Source: an uncultured Aurantimonas sp. (GTDB lineage Bacteria; Pseudomonadota; Alphaproteobacteria; Rhizobiales; Rhizobiaceae). From it: a stretch of DNA of 52,898 bases. Below, in pieces: positions 19,684 through 30,255 of the stretch. Where the stretch lies: NCBI GenBank assembly GCA_947488615.1, contig CANKZU010000020.1:1-52898 (forward strand), read 5' to 3'. How positions within the stretch are numbered: the first letter of the stretch is position 1; the number at the start of each line of letters is the position of its first letter. The position numbers and the translations under genes were made by a program. Under the pieces are notes generated by a model. It was not told the origin of the DNA and made no database searches. It was given only the letters and a program-made list of their open reading frames with translations.

Positions 19684-21369
19684 TCAGCGCTCGCGCAGGA
19701 AGCGCCAGGCGATGCCGTCGGAGTCTCGCGCGTCGAACGACACCACGAGCTGGAGCGTGCGGCGAGCCCCGCCGGCGTCGGCGAAAAAGATCGAATCCTC
19801 GATCGCCAGATCGCCATCGGTCTCGAACAGCCAGCACTGGTCGCGCACGCTGAGCCGGACCCCGGCCCCCGCCGTCTCGACATTGACGCCCGGGTGGAGA
19901 TGGAAGCGCGCGGTGGCGCTAAGCGCCGTCGCCGCACTTCCATGAACGCCCGCCGCCTCGAAACCGTCGGTGCCCTCCACCTGGTTTCCGTCGGGAGACA
20001 CCACGAGCCTGCGGCGGTGCAGGAGACCGAACCCGCGCTCATAGCCGTTGTGGGTGGCGTCGAAACCGAGACCTGTGTTGCGCGGTTCGGCCAATGTCAC
20101 AGCGGTGGGGCCTGGCACAAGCGGGGTTCCCAAAAACCGGTCGAGGCTGGCGGAGCGGGCGAAATGCGAGGAGGATCTGTCCGCCACTGTGACGGTCGAA
20201 TGGGCGGCGGTTGAGCGCGAAAGCCGCCGCCAGTCGGCGTCCTCGGTGATCGGGCGGCCGCAATTGACGACGATGCGGCTGGCCTCGCTCGACAGTTCGA
20301 AGGCGAGCGTCCCGGCATGGGCGTTGCTCGACACCGATGTGTGCGCCGGGCAGCCGGTGTCGGCGATGACGGTGGTCCCGTCGGCCGTGATCCGGTGATA
20401 GCCCGACTGGCGCGCGTGGCTGATCGGCTCGCCGAGGGTCTCGTCGTAGCGCAGCAGTACGGTCATCAAATGGACGTCGGAGACACCTGCGCCGTTGAAC
20501 AGCGCCAGCGTCCCGTCGCCATGGCGAAAGAAGCGGATCGCCGGCAGCATCCGGTCGATCGCCGAATAGAGGCCCTTCGGCAGCGCCTGGCCCTGCCCGA
20601 GATAGGTGTGCCGCAGCGGGATCAGATCCGCCAGGATGCGGATGATCGTCGAGGGGTCGCGGGAGATATGCCCGCCATCGGGAAAAATCTGTCGGTCGAG
20701 TTCGTCGGACAAAGACTGTGCGGCGATCTTGACGCGCCCGCTGGCCGTCGGCAGGCACAGCGTCGCAAAGGCGAGCGCCGTGCGCACGACGAGGCGCGGC
20801 ATTCCTTCGGGCGCTTCCTGGGCGATCGCGCGGAGATAACGCGCCTGCGCCGACAGGCTTTTCATGAAGCGGCGGTAAAAGCCCGGTTCGGCCCCGGCGA
20901 GCAGCAGGTCGGCATGGGTGATCCAGGCGATGAGGCGCCGTGCCGCAACCGCCGGTTCGAAGGCCGGATCGCCGATCGTCTTGCCCTTGAGGCGGATCCA
21001 GTCGTCGACCAGCGCGCGGGCGTTCTGGGCCGCCAGCGCGTCACTGGCCGCCGCATGATGGGCCAGCCAATCGAATCCGTGCAGCTCGACCGAATAGGCG
21101 GCCGATGGCGGGGTCGACTGGAAAATCGAGGTGCGGCCGGGCTCGAGCAATTGTCCGGCGAAATGAAACCGCCCGGCATAGATCGCTTCGGCGATCATCG
21201 GATCGCCGTGGCGCAGATTGGGCGGCAGCGCGATGAGTTTGCCGGATGTTCCTCCGGCGAAGCGCCAGCGGTGGATCGGGCCGGTATGGAGCCGCCGCCG
21301 GACCCGCCGCCAGGCTTCCCGCAGCGTCAAAACCGCCAGCAGCGGATGATCCACCAAACCCGTCGACAC
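19684..21369 (-). CDS. Heparinase II/III-like protein
   Basis: A 561-residue protein of the heparinase II/III family: helical toroid in the N-terminal half (FHFAGQLLEPGRTSIFQ, LVDDWIRLKGKTIGDPAFEP) and beta-sandwich C-terminal part (FLRHG-like FFRHGDGTLALFNGAG, ... AHSTVTVADRSSSHF). No signal peptide is evident, so its substrate and location are unclear; in Rhizobiales this gene regularly lies between rsmB and purH, hinting at an envelope-polysaccharide role. Start is a GTG with GGAG 7 nt upstream. The 252 bp upstream, towards rsmB, hold no gene that I can support. Confidence 0.85.
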   Translation of the reverse strand: MSTGLVDHPLLAVLTLREAWRRVRRRLHTGPIHRWRFAGGTSGKLIALPPNLRHGDPMIAEAIYAGRFHFAGQLLEPGRTSIFQSTPPSAAYSVELHGFDWLAHHAAASDALAAQNARALVDDWIRLKGKTIGDPAFEPAVAARRLIAWITHADLLLAGAEPGFYRRFMKSLSAQARYLRAIAQEAPEGMPRLVVRTALAFATLCLPTASGRVKIAAQSLSDELDRQIFPDGGHISRDPSTIIRILADLIPLRHTYLGQGQALPKGLYSAIDRMLPAIRFFRHGDGTLALFNGAGVSDVHLMTVLLRYDETLGEPISHARQSGYHRITADGTTVIADTGCPAHTSVSSNAHAGTLAFELSSEASRIVVNCGRPITEDADWRRLSRSTAAHSTVTVADRSSSHFARSASLDRFLGTPLVPGPTAVTLAEPRNTGLGFDATHNGYERGFGLLHRRRLVVSPDGNQVEGTDGFEAAGVHGSAATALSATARFHLHPGVNVETAGAGVRLSVRDQCWLFETDGDLAIEDSIFFADAGGARRTLQLVVSFDARDSDGIAWRFLRER

Positions 21370-21621
21370 TCCCGTACTCCAGCGCTATCGGATCATTTCA
21401 GGGGCGCTCACCGGTGTCCGGATCACGCGATGCCGCATTCAAGAGATTGATGGCGTTTCGTGTGTGTTCGAACGAACGCGCACCACTGTCACCATCGACT
21501 CGCAGGCCAGCCGACGCCGGCCCGATACCGACGAGCGCGTGGCGACTGCTCGATACGACCGAGTTTCGCGCGATATGGTAAAGGCTTTGCTAAGGCGCGA
21601 ATGCGGGCGCGGCCGCCCGGA

Positions 21622-23115
21622 TCACAGCCGCTTGAGCCGGGCCGCGTAAAACCCGTCGAGGCCGCCCTCGGCACCCTCGCCGGCCCCCAGCATCTCCGGA
21701 GTTGTCCGCAGATCGCCATCCGGCGTGACAGCGAATGCGAAGCCCGGCAGCTCCGCCGCCGTGACCGGATCGCGGGCGAAGTCCGGCCGCGCCGCGAGAA
21801 ACGCCGTGATCACATCCTCGCCTTCCGCCCTGTCCAGCGAACAATTGGAGAAGACTAGCCGGCCGCCGCCCGGCGCCAGCAGCCGCGCCGCCTCGCCGAG
21901 CAGGCGCGCCTGGACGGCGGCGAGCTTGTCGATTTCGGCGGCGTCCTTGGTGTAGCCTACGTCGGGATGGCGGCGGATCGTCCCGGTCGAGGAACAGGGG
22001 GCATCGAGCAGGATCGCGTCGAACAGCGCCTCCGGCTCGTAGGCCGCGAGATCGGCGACGACCGTCTCGGCCTCCAGCGACAGACGCGCCAGATTCTCCT
22101 TCAGCCGCTTCATCCGGTTGGCGTTGATGTCGAGCGCGGTGACCTGGCCGCCGGAAAGAATCAACTGGGCGGTCTTTCCGCCCGGCGCCGCGCAGACATC
22201 GGCGACGCGCTTGCCGGAAAGATTGCCGAACAGCTTCGCCGGCAAGGCGGCGGCGGCGTCCTGCACCCACCATTCGCCGGGGGCGAAGCCGGGCAATTCG
22301 GTCACCGGTCCGTCGAAGCTGCCGAGCCGAACCGTCCCGGAGGCCAGTGCTACACCGCCGAGACGCTCCGCCCAAGCGGCGGGATCGGCCTTCACCGAAA
22401 GATCCAGCGACGCCGGCGACAGATGGGCCAGCGCGATCGCATCCGCGCGCGCCGCCCCATAGGTCGCGACGAGCCGGCGCATCAGCCATTCCGGCATGTT
22501 CTCGCCAGGCTTGACGACCGCGCGCAGCGTCTCCTTCTCCCGCGACAGGCGGCGCAGCACGGCATTGATCATCCCGGAAAAACGCTGGCTGCGGGAATCG
22601 ACGCCGGAGGCCGCGACGGCGAGATCGACGGCGGCCGAATCGGGCACGTCGAGAAACAGAATCTGCGCCGCCCCGACATGGAGAATGTGCCTTAGCGCCA
22701 CCGCGTTCGGCGGCAACGGCCGGTCGAGGCAGGCGTCCAGCGCCCGATCGATCGTGCCACGAAAACGCAATGCCGAGAGGATGATCGCCTTGACCAGGCC
22801 CTGGTCCCGGCGCTCCAGCGCACGAAAGCCCGCATGCCCGCCCTTGGCGTCGAGAAGGCCGTCGGCGGAGGTCTTCGTATCGACGATCGCCGACAACAGC
22901 TTGGCCGCGACCAGCCGCGCGCCGAGGCCGGGGCGATCGCCGGCCGAATAGCCATCGGGTACGAAGGCGTCGGGTCCCGCGGCGATCCGGGGCTGTCCCA
23001 CCCCGTCGGCCGGGCCCCGCGCCTTGCCGGGCAATGGCCGCTTGCGCGGCGCCGAGCGGGATGCATCGAAATTGCCGCCGCGGCGAGGCTTTCGGCCGTC
23101 CGACCCGGCGCTCAA
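21622..23115 (-). CDS. rsmB: 16S rRNA (cytosine-5) methyltransferase, RsmB/Sun family
   Basis: A 497-residue protein: basic N-terminal tail (about 60 residues), a NusB-like RNA-binding domain (about 65-200), and a SAM-dependent methyltransferase domain. SAM motif CAAPGGKT is at 308-315, DAPCSSTG at 371-378 (Cys374) and SNCSL with the second key cysteine Cys425. The motif around Cys425 is FSNCSL where Y(A/S)TCS is usual, but the cysteine is kept. The ATG overlaps the htpX stop by 4 nt (ATGA), so the two are translationally coupled. Confidence 0.92.
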   Translation of the reverse strand: MSAGSDGRKPRRGGNFDASRSAPRKRPLPGKARGPADGVGQPRIAAGPDAFVPDGYSAGDRPGLGARLVAAKLLSAIVDTKTSADGLLDAKGGHAGFRALERRDQGLVKAIILSALRFRGTIDRALDACLDRPLPPNAVALRHILHVGAAQILFLDVPDSAAVDLAVAASGVDSRSQRFSGMINAVLRRLSREKETLRAVVKPGENMPEWLMRRLVATYGAARADAIALAHLSPASLDLSVKADPAAWAERLGGVALASGTVRLGSFDGPVTELPGFAPGEWWVQDAAAALPAKLFGNLSGKRVADVCAAPGGKTAQLILSGGQVTALDINANRMKRLKENLARLSLEAETVVADLAAYEPEALFDAILLDAPCSSTGTIRRHPDVGYTKDAAEIDKLAAVQARLLGEAARLLAPGGGRLVFSNCSLDRAEGEDVITAFLAARPDFARDPVTAAELPGFAFAVTPDGDLRTTPEMLGAGEGAEGGLDGFYAARLKRL

Positions 23116-24080
23116 CCCCAGGGGCCCCTACCGGAGCCGCCGGGCGGTGTTTGCCCCGACCGACCCCAGGGCCCCGAGGCCTGATCGTCGGGCGCGACCA
23201 AATTGCCGGGGCTTCCAGCCACAAAACCCTGCCCGCCACCGCCCATTTCGGTCGCCATCTGCCGCAGGGCGGCGATGCGGTTGCCGGTGTCCGGGTGGGT
23301 CGAGAACAGATTGTCCATGCGCTGGCCCGACAAGGGGTTGATGATGAACATGTGCGCGGTCGCCGGATTGCGCTCGGCGTCCTGGTTAACGATGCGGCCG
23401 GCGGAACTGGCGATCTTGGCGAGCGCCGAGGCGAGCCACTCCGGGTTGCCGCAGATCTCGGCGCCGCGCCGGTCGGCGGAATATTCGCGGGTGCGGCTGA
23501 TCGCCATCTGCACCAGCATCGCCGCCAGCGGCGCCACGATGATCGCGGCGATCACGCCGATAAAACCGAGGGGATTGTTGCGGTTGCCGCCGAAGAAGAA
23601 GGCGAAATTGCCGAGCATCGAAATCGCGCCGGCAAGCGTCGCGGTGATCGTCATGATCAGCGTGTCGCGGTTCTGCACATGGGCGAGCTCGTGCGCCATT
23701 ACGGCGGCCACCTCTTGCGGATTCAGGCGTTCGAGCAAACCCGTGGTCGCGGCGACAGCGGCGTTCTCGGGATTGCGTCCGGTCGCGAAGGCATTCGGCT
23801 GCGGATTCTGGATCACGTAGACCTTCGGCATCGGCAACCCGGCATTGCCGGCAAGACCATGGACGATGCGGTAAAATTCCGGTGCGGTGCGCGCGTCGAC
23901 TTCCTTCGCGCGGTGCATCTTCAGCACCATCTTGTCGGCGTTCCAATAGGCGAAGAGATTCATCCCCGCCGCGACGACGAAGGCGATCATCATGCCGGCG
24001 CGGCCGCCGATCAGAAGCCCCAGCCCCATGAAAAGGGCGGTCATGAAGGCGATCAGCATCGCCGTCTTGATCATGTTCAT
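23112..24080 (-). CDS. htpX: Membrane zinc metalloprotease HtpX
   Basis: A 322-residue M48-family protease for membrane-protein quality control. Hydrophobic helices lie at about residues 5-25 and 30-47; the zinc motif HELAH is at 130-134 and the third ligand is Glu199 in REYSAD; two further hydrophobic segments follow HELAH. The C-terminus is extended by a Gly/Pro-rich tail ([14 protein letters not shown]... GPWG). An ATG six bases downstream (MIKTAM) is an equally plausible start. Divergent from the DUF1674 gene. Confidence 0.95.
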   Translation of the reverse strand: MNMIKTAMLIAFMTALFMGLGLLIGGRAGMMIAFVVAAGMNLFAYWNADKMVLKMHRAKEVDARTAPEFYRIVHGLAGNAGLPMPKVYVIQNPQPNAFATGRNPENAAVAATTGLLERLNPQEVAAVMAHELAHVQNRDTLIMTITATLAGAISMLGNFAFFFGGNRNNPLGFIGVIAAIIVAPLAAMLVQMAISRTREYSADRRGAEICGNPEWLASALAKIASSAGRIVNQDAERNPATAHMFIINPLSGQRMDNLFSTHPDTGNRIAALRQMATEMGGGGQGFVAGSPGNLVAPDDQASGPWGRSGQTPPGGSGRGPWG

Positions 24081-24297
24081 GGGACGGTCCCACCCCGCTG
24101 TTCACGACGCGGGTGATCCGCGCCTTTCCGCCAGCAAATCTGGTGATTGCAGGTCGCCGCCGCAATGTCGATCGTCGCGGGGGCGTTTCAGCCGCTCCGG
24201 GCGATGACGATAGGGGTCACTCGCCGGCAGCGGTGGGCAATTGCCGAACGGGTCGCTATCTTGCCGGAACCGACCGCCGACCAGGACCATCCTGCCA

Positions 24298-24564
24298 ATG
24301 ACCGATTCCGCATCCTCCCACTCCCCGCAAACTGCCGCAACCAAAGGGTTTACCGATCCGGACCGGACGGACGCCTCGTCCGAACATCGCCCGCTGTCGG
24401 CCGCCGCTCGCCGCGCCCTTGCCGAGGCCGAAGCGCGGCGTCGCGATCGCGGCACACAGGCGATCGATCGGGCCGGCCGGCCGAAGGAACTGAATGGCCG
24501 CGACGGTCCGGAACCGGTCCGCTACGGCGACTGGGAGAAAAACGGCCTGATCTCCGATTTCTGA
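24298..24564 (+). CDS. DUF1674 / succinate dehydrogenase assembly factor 4-like protein
   Basis: An 88-residue protein with a polar, disordered-looking N-terminus and the DUF1674 signature at the C-terminus: ELNGRDGPEPVRYGDWEKNG then LISDF. In eukaryotes the related SDHAF4 binds the flavinated SdhA subunit and protects complex II assembly; the bacterial role is assumed to be similar. AGGA lies about 9 nt before the ATG. Next to htpX/rsmB, as in many Rhizobiales, rather than with the sdh operon. Confidence 0.88.
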   Translation: MTDSASSHSPQTAATKGFTDPDRTDASSEHRPLSAAARRALAEAEARRRDRGTQAIDRAGRPKELNGRDGPEPVRYGDWEKNGLISDF

Positions 24565-24813
24565 TTTGCGGGGCGCCAAGCCCGGAAAAGCGGGCCGCAC
24601 CCGGCATGTCAGGGCACCGGCAAAGGATGCGTTTCAGCCTATGATTGTGGGCACCTTGTCCTAACGGAAACCCGCACGATCCACGGCCCCCTCAGCGCGG
24701 GGGAGACACGACACCGGGAGTGACCCTTGTCACACTGGTGAACTAATTGACTTCTTCCAGATCCGATATAGGAATAATGTCCGCAACACAAATGATTCGG
24801 ATCGCCCGCTGCC

Positions 24814-25332
24814 GTGAGATACTTCATCCATACCATTTCCGGTTGCATTGCCGTCCTGCTTGCGCTCGGGGGAGTGACCAGCACCGCCGAGACCGGCGAT
24901 GCGTATCTGCGCGAGATCGCCGGGCCGGTGGAGGCGCGTGTGATCAAGGTGCGCGACGGCGATACGATTATGGTCGAGGCGTTCATCTGGCCGATGCAAT
25001 CCGTCCATGTCGCGGTTCGCCTGCGCGGGATCGACGCGCCGGAACATCGCGGCGACTGCCCGGCGGAGAAAGCCGCGGCGCAAATGGCGACCGATCGGCT
25101 CAAGCAGTTGGTCGGCGGCGGAAACGTCACTTTGACCGGCATTTCCGGCGACAAATATTTCGGCCGCGTGCTGGCCAGCCTGTCGGCATCGAATGGCGGC
25201 GACGTCGCTGACCGGTTGCTGCGCGAGGGCCTTGTTGTCCGTTACGAGGGCGGTAAGCGACGCGACTGGTGCAATGGCGCTGTGCTGGGCGGCCTCGGCC
25301 CACCGGAACGTCAACAAGGCCAACGTGGATAA
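24814..25332 (+). CDS. Secreted thermonuclease-like (SNase) protein
   Basis: A 172-residue protein with a GTG start and an N-terminal signal peptide (YFIHTISGCIAVLLALGG, cleavage probably after TAE or nearby). The staphylococcal-nuclease fold follows: ARVIKVRDGDTIMVE, VRLRGIDAPEHRG (catalytic Arg and Glu, about residues 71 and 77) and KYFGRVLA (third catalytic Arg). The C-terminal GLVVRYEGGKRRDWC is typical. Probably a periplasmic or secreted calcium-dependent nuclease. The 249-bp gap upstream shows an AT-rich patch (24740-24785) suited to a promoter, and no other gene. Confidence 0.85.
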   Translation: MRYFIHTISGCIAVLLALGGVTSTAETGDAYLREIAGPVEARVIKVRDGDTIMVEAFIWPMQSVHVAVRLRGIDAPEHRGDCPAEKAAAQMATDRLKQLVGGGNVTLTGISGDKYFGRVLASLSASNGGDVADRLLREGLVVRYEGGKRRDWCNGAVLGGLGPPERQQGQRG

Positions 25333-25424
25333 GCCTGGCCGGCGAGACATCCGCGACAAGCATTGTCTGGCTGGAAGTGTCGTCGACCGCCCCTTCGGTC
25401 ACACGCTGTGGTAGCCTTTGCACG

Positions 25425-25440
25425 GGTTTCACGTGAAACA
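25425..25440. promoter_or_regulatory. parS-like ParB binding site upstream of cfa
   Basis: GGTTTCACGTGAAACA contains the full 14-bp palindrome GTTTCACGTGAAAC. It ends 11 bp before the cfa start codon, so bound or spreading ParB could affect cfa expression. About 24 kb from the inferred oriC. Confidence 0.85.
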
Positions 25441-25451
25441 GGAGGCAGGTC

Positions 25452-26732
25452 ATGGCAACGGGCGAAGCCAAACTCGAAGCCATCGTCCGGCAGGCGATTG
25501 CCGCTTTCCAGCCGAAGATTGCGGTCAGGCTGTGGACCGGCGAACGCATCGGTCCCGCGGACGGACCGGCCCTCGCACTGAACGACCCTGCCGCGATCGC
25601 TCGCCTGGCGATCCGCCCGACCATCGCCACCGCCGTCGAATTGTGGATGGCCAAGGCTGTCGATATCGAGGACGGCACGATCTTCGACGTCGCCGCCGCG
25701 CGTTCCGACATTCGCACCAAGGACGCGCTGAAAAAGCTCGATAAATTGCGGATCGCCGCTGCGCTGCCGGCGCTTTACGGTCTCGCGCGCAAGGGCGCGA
25801 AGTCCGCCAAATCGGTGCCCCAAGCGGGCGACGGGGCGGGCTCCAGCGGCTCGTCCATGGCGGCGATCCAGTTCCATTACGACATCTCCAACGATTTCTA
25901 CCGCCTCTTCCTCGACGAGCGGATGCTGTATTCCTGCGCCTATTTCGACGGCTGGCACGACGACATCGACAAGGCGCAGCACGACAAGCTGGAGATGATC
26001 TGCCGCAAGCTGCGGCTGCAAACCGGCGAGAGGCTGCTCGACATCGGCTGCGGCTGGGGCGCGCTGCTCATTCACGCCGCCGAGAATTACGGCATCACCG
26101 GCCACGGCGTGACGCTGAGCCAGGCGCAATACGATCTTGCCCGCGAGCGCATCGCGGCGAAGGGTCTGGGCGATCGTGTGACGATCGAGCTCAAGCCCTT
26201 CCAGGAAGTCACCGGAACCTTCGACAAGATCGCCTCGATTGGCATGTTCGAGCATGTCGGCTGGGCCCATCACGACGCCTATTTCAGCGCCGTACGCAAA
26301 CTGCTGCGACCGAACGGGCTCTATCTCCATCACGCCATCACTCGGCCCGCCAAGGCCACCGACAAGGCGTTTTTAAAGGGCACGAAGGAATATGCGGCGA
26401 TCATCCGCTACATTTTCCCCGGCGCCGAACTCGACCATGTCGGCCACTCCGCGCAGAAGCTGGAGGTGCACCGTTTCGAGGTGCATGACGTCGAGAACTG
26501 GCGCGAGCATTATGGCCGCACCTGCCGGCTTTGGCACGATCGCCTGCGCGCCAATATGGATGAAGCGTCGCGGATCGCCGGCGAGCCCCGCGCCCGCCTG
26601 TGGCTGCTCTATCTCGCCGGGGTTTCGCTGGGCTTCACGCGCGGCGGATTGCTGATCTACCAGACGCTCGCATCGCGGCGGGCCAAGGGACCGGCCGAGC
26701 TGCCGCCCACGCGGCGCGACCTTTATCGCTAA
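25452..26732 (+). CDS. cfa: Cyclopropane-fatty-acyl-phospholipid synthase family protein
   Basis: A 426-residue SAM-dependent methyltransferase of the CFA synthase family. The N-terminal lipid-binding-like region (residues 1-100) is followed by IQFHYDISNDFYRLFLDERM, YSCAYF, the SAM site LLDIGCGWGALLIHA (about 196-210) and the late EHVGWAHHDAYF. It is expected to methylate or cyclopropanate unsaturated acyl chains of membrane phospholipids. An AGGAGG lies 6-7 nt before the ATG. Follows a parS site. Confidence 0.9.
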   Translation: MATGEAKLEAIVRQAIAAFQPKIAVRLWTGERIGPADGPALALNDPAAIARLAIRPTIATAVELWMAKAVDIEDGTIFDVAAARSDIRTKDALKKLDKLRIAAALPALYGLARKGAKSAKSVPQAGDGAGSSGSSMAAIQFHYDISNDFYRLFLDERMLYSCAYFDGWHDDIDKAQHDKLEMICRKLRLQTGERLLDIGCGWGALLIHAAENYGITGHGVTLSQAQYDLARERIAAKGLGDRVTIELKPFQEVTGTFDKIASIGMFEHVGWAHHDAYFSAVRKLLRPNGLYLHHAITRPAKATDKAFLKGTKEYAAIIRYIFPGAELDHVGHSAQKLEVHRFEVHDVENWREHYGRTCRLWHDRLRANMDEASRIAGEPRARLWLLYLAGVSLGFTRGGLLIYQTLASRRAKGPAELPPTRRDLYR

Positions 26733-26886
26733 GCCCATTCCCCCACCCCAAGCGGGACTGAAAAGGGGTCCTCTAGCCAAAGCAGAAAGCACAGCCGGCA
26801 AAAAAATTGATCGCCCGTCTTAGGGTTCTTCGGAACCGACCCTTCTCCCAATCATTCTTCCGTGATCATCAATGGGAGTAAGTCCG

Positions 26887-27792
26887 ATGAGAAAGTCTCT
26901 CTACACGGCACTTCTGGCCGGCGTGGTAATCCCCTTCGCTGCGTTCGCGCAGGATGCGACCACGCCGCCGGCTACCGATACGCCTCCGGCCGCCGAGGCA
27001 CCCGCCGACGCGACAGCACCGGCGGATTCCACGTCCCCCGCTGACTCCGCCGCACCAGCCGATGCGACAGCTCCTGCGGCGGAAACGGACCCGGCCACCG
27101 GCGAGGCTGCCGCGCCTGCCGAGAGCGAGCCGATGTCTCGGGAGGATGCCACCGCGATGCCAGATTCGGGAGCAGCCCCTGACGCCGCCACCGAGTCGGC
27201 TCCCGCCGATGCCCCAGCCACGGACATGGCCGCTTCGACCGACGCAACCATGGCCGACGGTCCGTTCGTCGTCGTCCCTCCGACCGGCGCATGGCGCGCC
27301 ACTGACCTGGACGGCAAGGACGTCTACGATACCGCCGGTGAGAGCATCGGGTCGATCACCGACGTGCTCGTTTCCGAGGACGGTGAAGTGATTGCCGTTC
27401 TGGTGGGCGTCGGCGGCTTCCTGGGCATCGGGCAGAAGGACGTCGCGGTCGCCATGGAAGCGCTGGAATTCGGCCCGGGCAAGACCGAGGGCCTTCCAAA
27501 GCAGGCCGATGTCGCGGCGGCTCAGGCCACCGCACCGGTCGACCCCGCAACGGGCGGTGCGGCGACGGGCGTCGATCCCGCGGCGGGCGGTGCCGCTCCG
27601 CCGGCTGCCGAGCCGCCGACCCCGGTGGTCGGCGAGGACAACCTGCCGGACCGGATCGTCCTGAACGTGTCCCGTGAACAGCTCGAGGCCGCGCCGGCCT
27701 ATGGCGAGCCGGAAGAGGCTGAGGCCGCCGAGGAGGCTGCGCCCGATGCGGGAATGACCCCGGTCGAGGGCGAGCCGCCGGCTCCGCAATAA
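26887..27792 (+). CDS. Secreted PRC-barrel protein with Ala/Pro-rich regions
   Basis: A 301-residue protein: signal peptide (MRKSLYTALLAGVVIPFAAF, cleavage near AFA-Q), a long Ala/Pro/Asp-rich low-complexity stretch (about 23-120), one PRC-barrel domain (GAWRATDLDGKDVYDTAGES then IGSITDVLVSEDGEVIAVLV, about 130-190), then another Pro/Ala linker and an acidic tail. Such proteins are common in Rhizobiales, exported and of unknown function. GGGAG stands 8 nt before this ATG; an ATG 15 bases upstream lacks it. A strong terminator follows. Confidence 0.85.
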   Translation: MRKSLYTALLAGVVIPFAAFAQDATTPPATDTPPAAEAPADATAPADSTSPADSAAPADATAPAAETDPATGEAAAPAESEPMSREDATAMPDSGAAPDAATESAPADAPATDMAASTDATMADGPFVVVPPTGAWRATDLDGKDVYDTAGESIGSITDVLVSEDGEVIAVLVGVGGFLGIGQKDVAVAMEALEFGPGKTEGLPKQADVAAAQATAPVDPATGGAATGVDPAAGGAAPPAAEPPTPVVGEDNLPDRIVLNVSREQLEAAPAYGEPEEAEAAEEAAPDAGMTPVEGEPPAPQ

Positions 27793-27835
27793 GCGCAAGA
27801 ACGCGCAAGCCGGAAGAGGCCGGCTGTCATTACCA

Positions 27836-27867
27836 CCCGTCCCGGTTTGCGCCGGGGCGGGTTTTTT
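27836..27867 (+). terminator. Rho-independent terminator after the PRC-barrel gene
   Basis: CCCGTCCCGG - TTTGCG - CCGGGGCGGG forms a 10-bp stem (one G-U pair) followed by six T residues. Strong intrinsic terminator, 43 nt after the stop codon. A second small hairpin (AGCCGG/CCGGCT) lies between. Confidence 0.88.
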
Positions 27868-27903
27868 GTTGCTGGCTGGGCCTGGGAGGACCATCCTTCC
27901 ATG

Positions 27904-27935
27904 CAAAAGGCCGCTCCCTGTTGCAGGAAGCGGCC
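27904..27935 (-). terminator. Terminator downstream of the 25-codon ORF
   Basis: On the minus strand GGCCGCT ... AGCGGCC (7 bp, extended by further pairs) is followed by TTTTGCAT. It ends a transcript coming from the small ORF at 27989-28066, and is back-to-back with the PRC-barrel terminator. Confidence 0.65.
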
Positions 27936-27988
27936 CCGTGACTCTCGTATACCGGGGGTCCTTCGACCGTTACCCGGACCCGACTGTC

Positions 27989-28066
27989 TCAAGCGAAGCG
28001 AGAAGACTGCTCCATGGCTTGACCGAGACATTGAGACCCAACCGGCATCTGGAAATCACTCGACAT
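27989..28066 (-). CDS. 25-codon ORF with maximal Shine-Dalgarno
   Basis: A tiny ORF, beginning MSSDFQMPVG and ending EQSSRFA, 25 residues, one cysteine (residue 13), no hydrophobic helix. It is preceded by AAAGGAGGTGATCC (28068-28081), complementary over 14 nt to the 3' tail of 16S rRNA, with an ideal 7-nt gap from AGGAGG to the ATG. A promoter-like pair lies just upstream and a terminator hairpin downstream, giving a stand-alone transcript of roughly 190 nt. I recognise no homologue. It could be a microprotein, a peptide precursor, or the coding part of a dual-function small RNA. The ribosome binding site is the main support; the peptide itself is unproven. Confidence 0.45.
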   Translation of the reverse strand: MSSDFQMPVGSQCLGQAMEQSSRFA

Positions 28067-28102
28067 TGGATCACCTCCTTTCGCTTCGTTAAACACCCCG
28101 CG

Positions 28103-28131
28103 AGTATGCGGGCATAAAACAGGCAAGGCAA
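28103..28131 (-). promoter_or_regulatory. Putative promoter of the 25-codon ORF
   Basis: On the minus strand TTGCCT (28131-28126), a 17-nt spacer and CATACT (28108-28103) resemble -35 and -10 elements. Transcription would start near 28096, about 30 nt before the ORF. A short hairpin (CCCGC/GCGGG, 28097-28112) overlaps the -10 region. Between this and the acs stop lies another 6-bp hairpin (TGGCGC/GCGCCA). Confidence 0.4.
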
Positions 28132-28181
28132 GATGGTGGCGCATTTCGCGCCAGCCTGAGGTTCGCTACGGTCGCTACGTC

Positions 28182-30131
<1,950 letters not shown>

Positions 30132-30164
30132 GCTTCGCCTCCCGTGTCGTCTCCCGGCGGTCCC

Positions 30165-30205
30165 CCGCCTCCGGAAGGCAACTTAGGGTGAAACCGCGGA
30201 GGCGG
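30165..30205. repeat. Inverted repeat in the acs leader
   Basis: CCGCCTCCG (30165-30173) and CGGAGGCGG (30197-30205) are a perfect 9-bp inverted repeat spaced by 23 nt, located 33-74 nt upstream of the acs ATG. It could be a leader hairpin or an operator; without a T tract it is not an intrinsic terminator. Confidence 0.35.
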
Positions 30206-30255
30206 TCCAGCCACGCGGTCTCATACTTTCGCGGGTACGTAGCGCCGGTGTCGGC

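Noticed and set aside
26832..26856. EcfG-type general-stress promoter (GGAAC-N16-CATT) upstream of the PRC-barrel gene
   Set aside because: The -10 element should be close to CGTT; CATT is a mismatch and one weak hit in GC-rich DNA is not enough.
28064..28082. 16S rRNA 3'-end remnant on the plus strand (TTGGATCACCTCCTTTC)
   Set aside because: Only these 17 bases match; sequence on both sides does not resemble rRNA, and the correctly spaced ATG on the minus strand explains it better as a Shine-Dalgarno.
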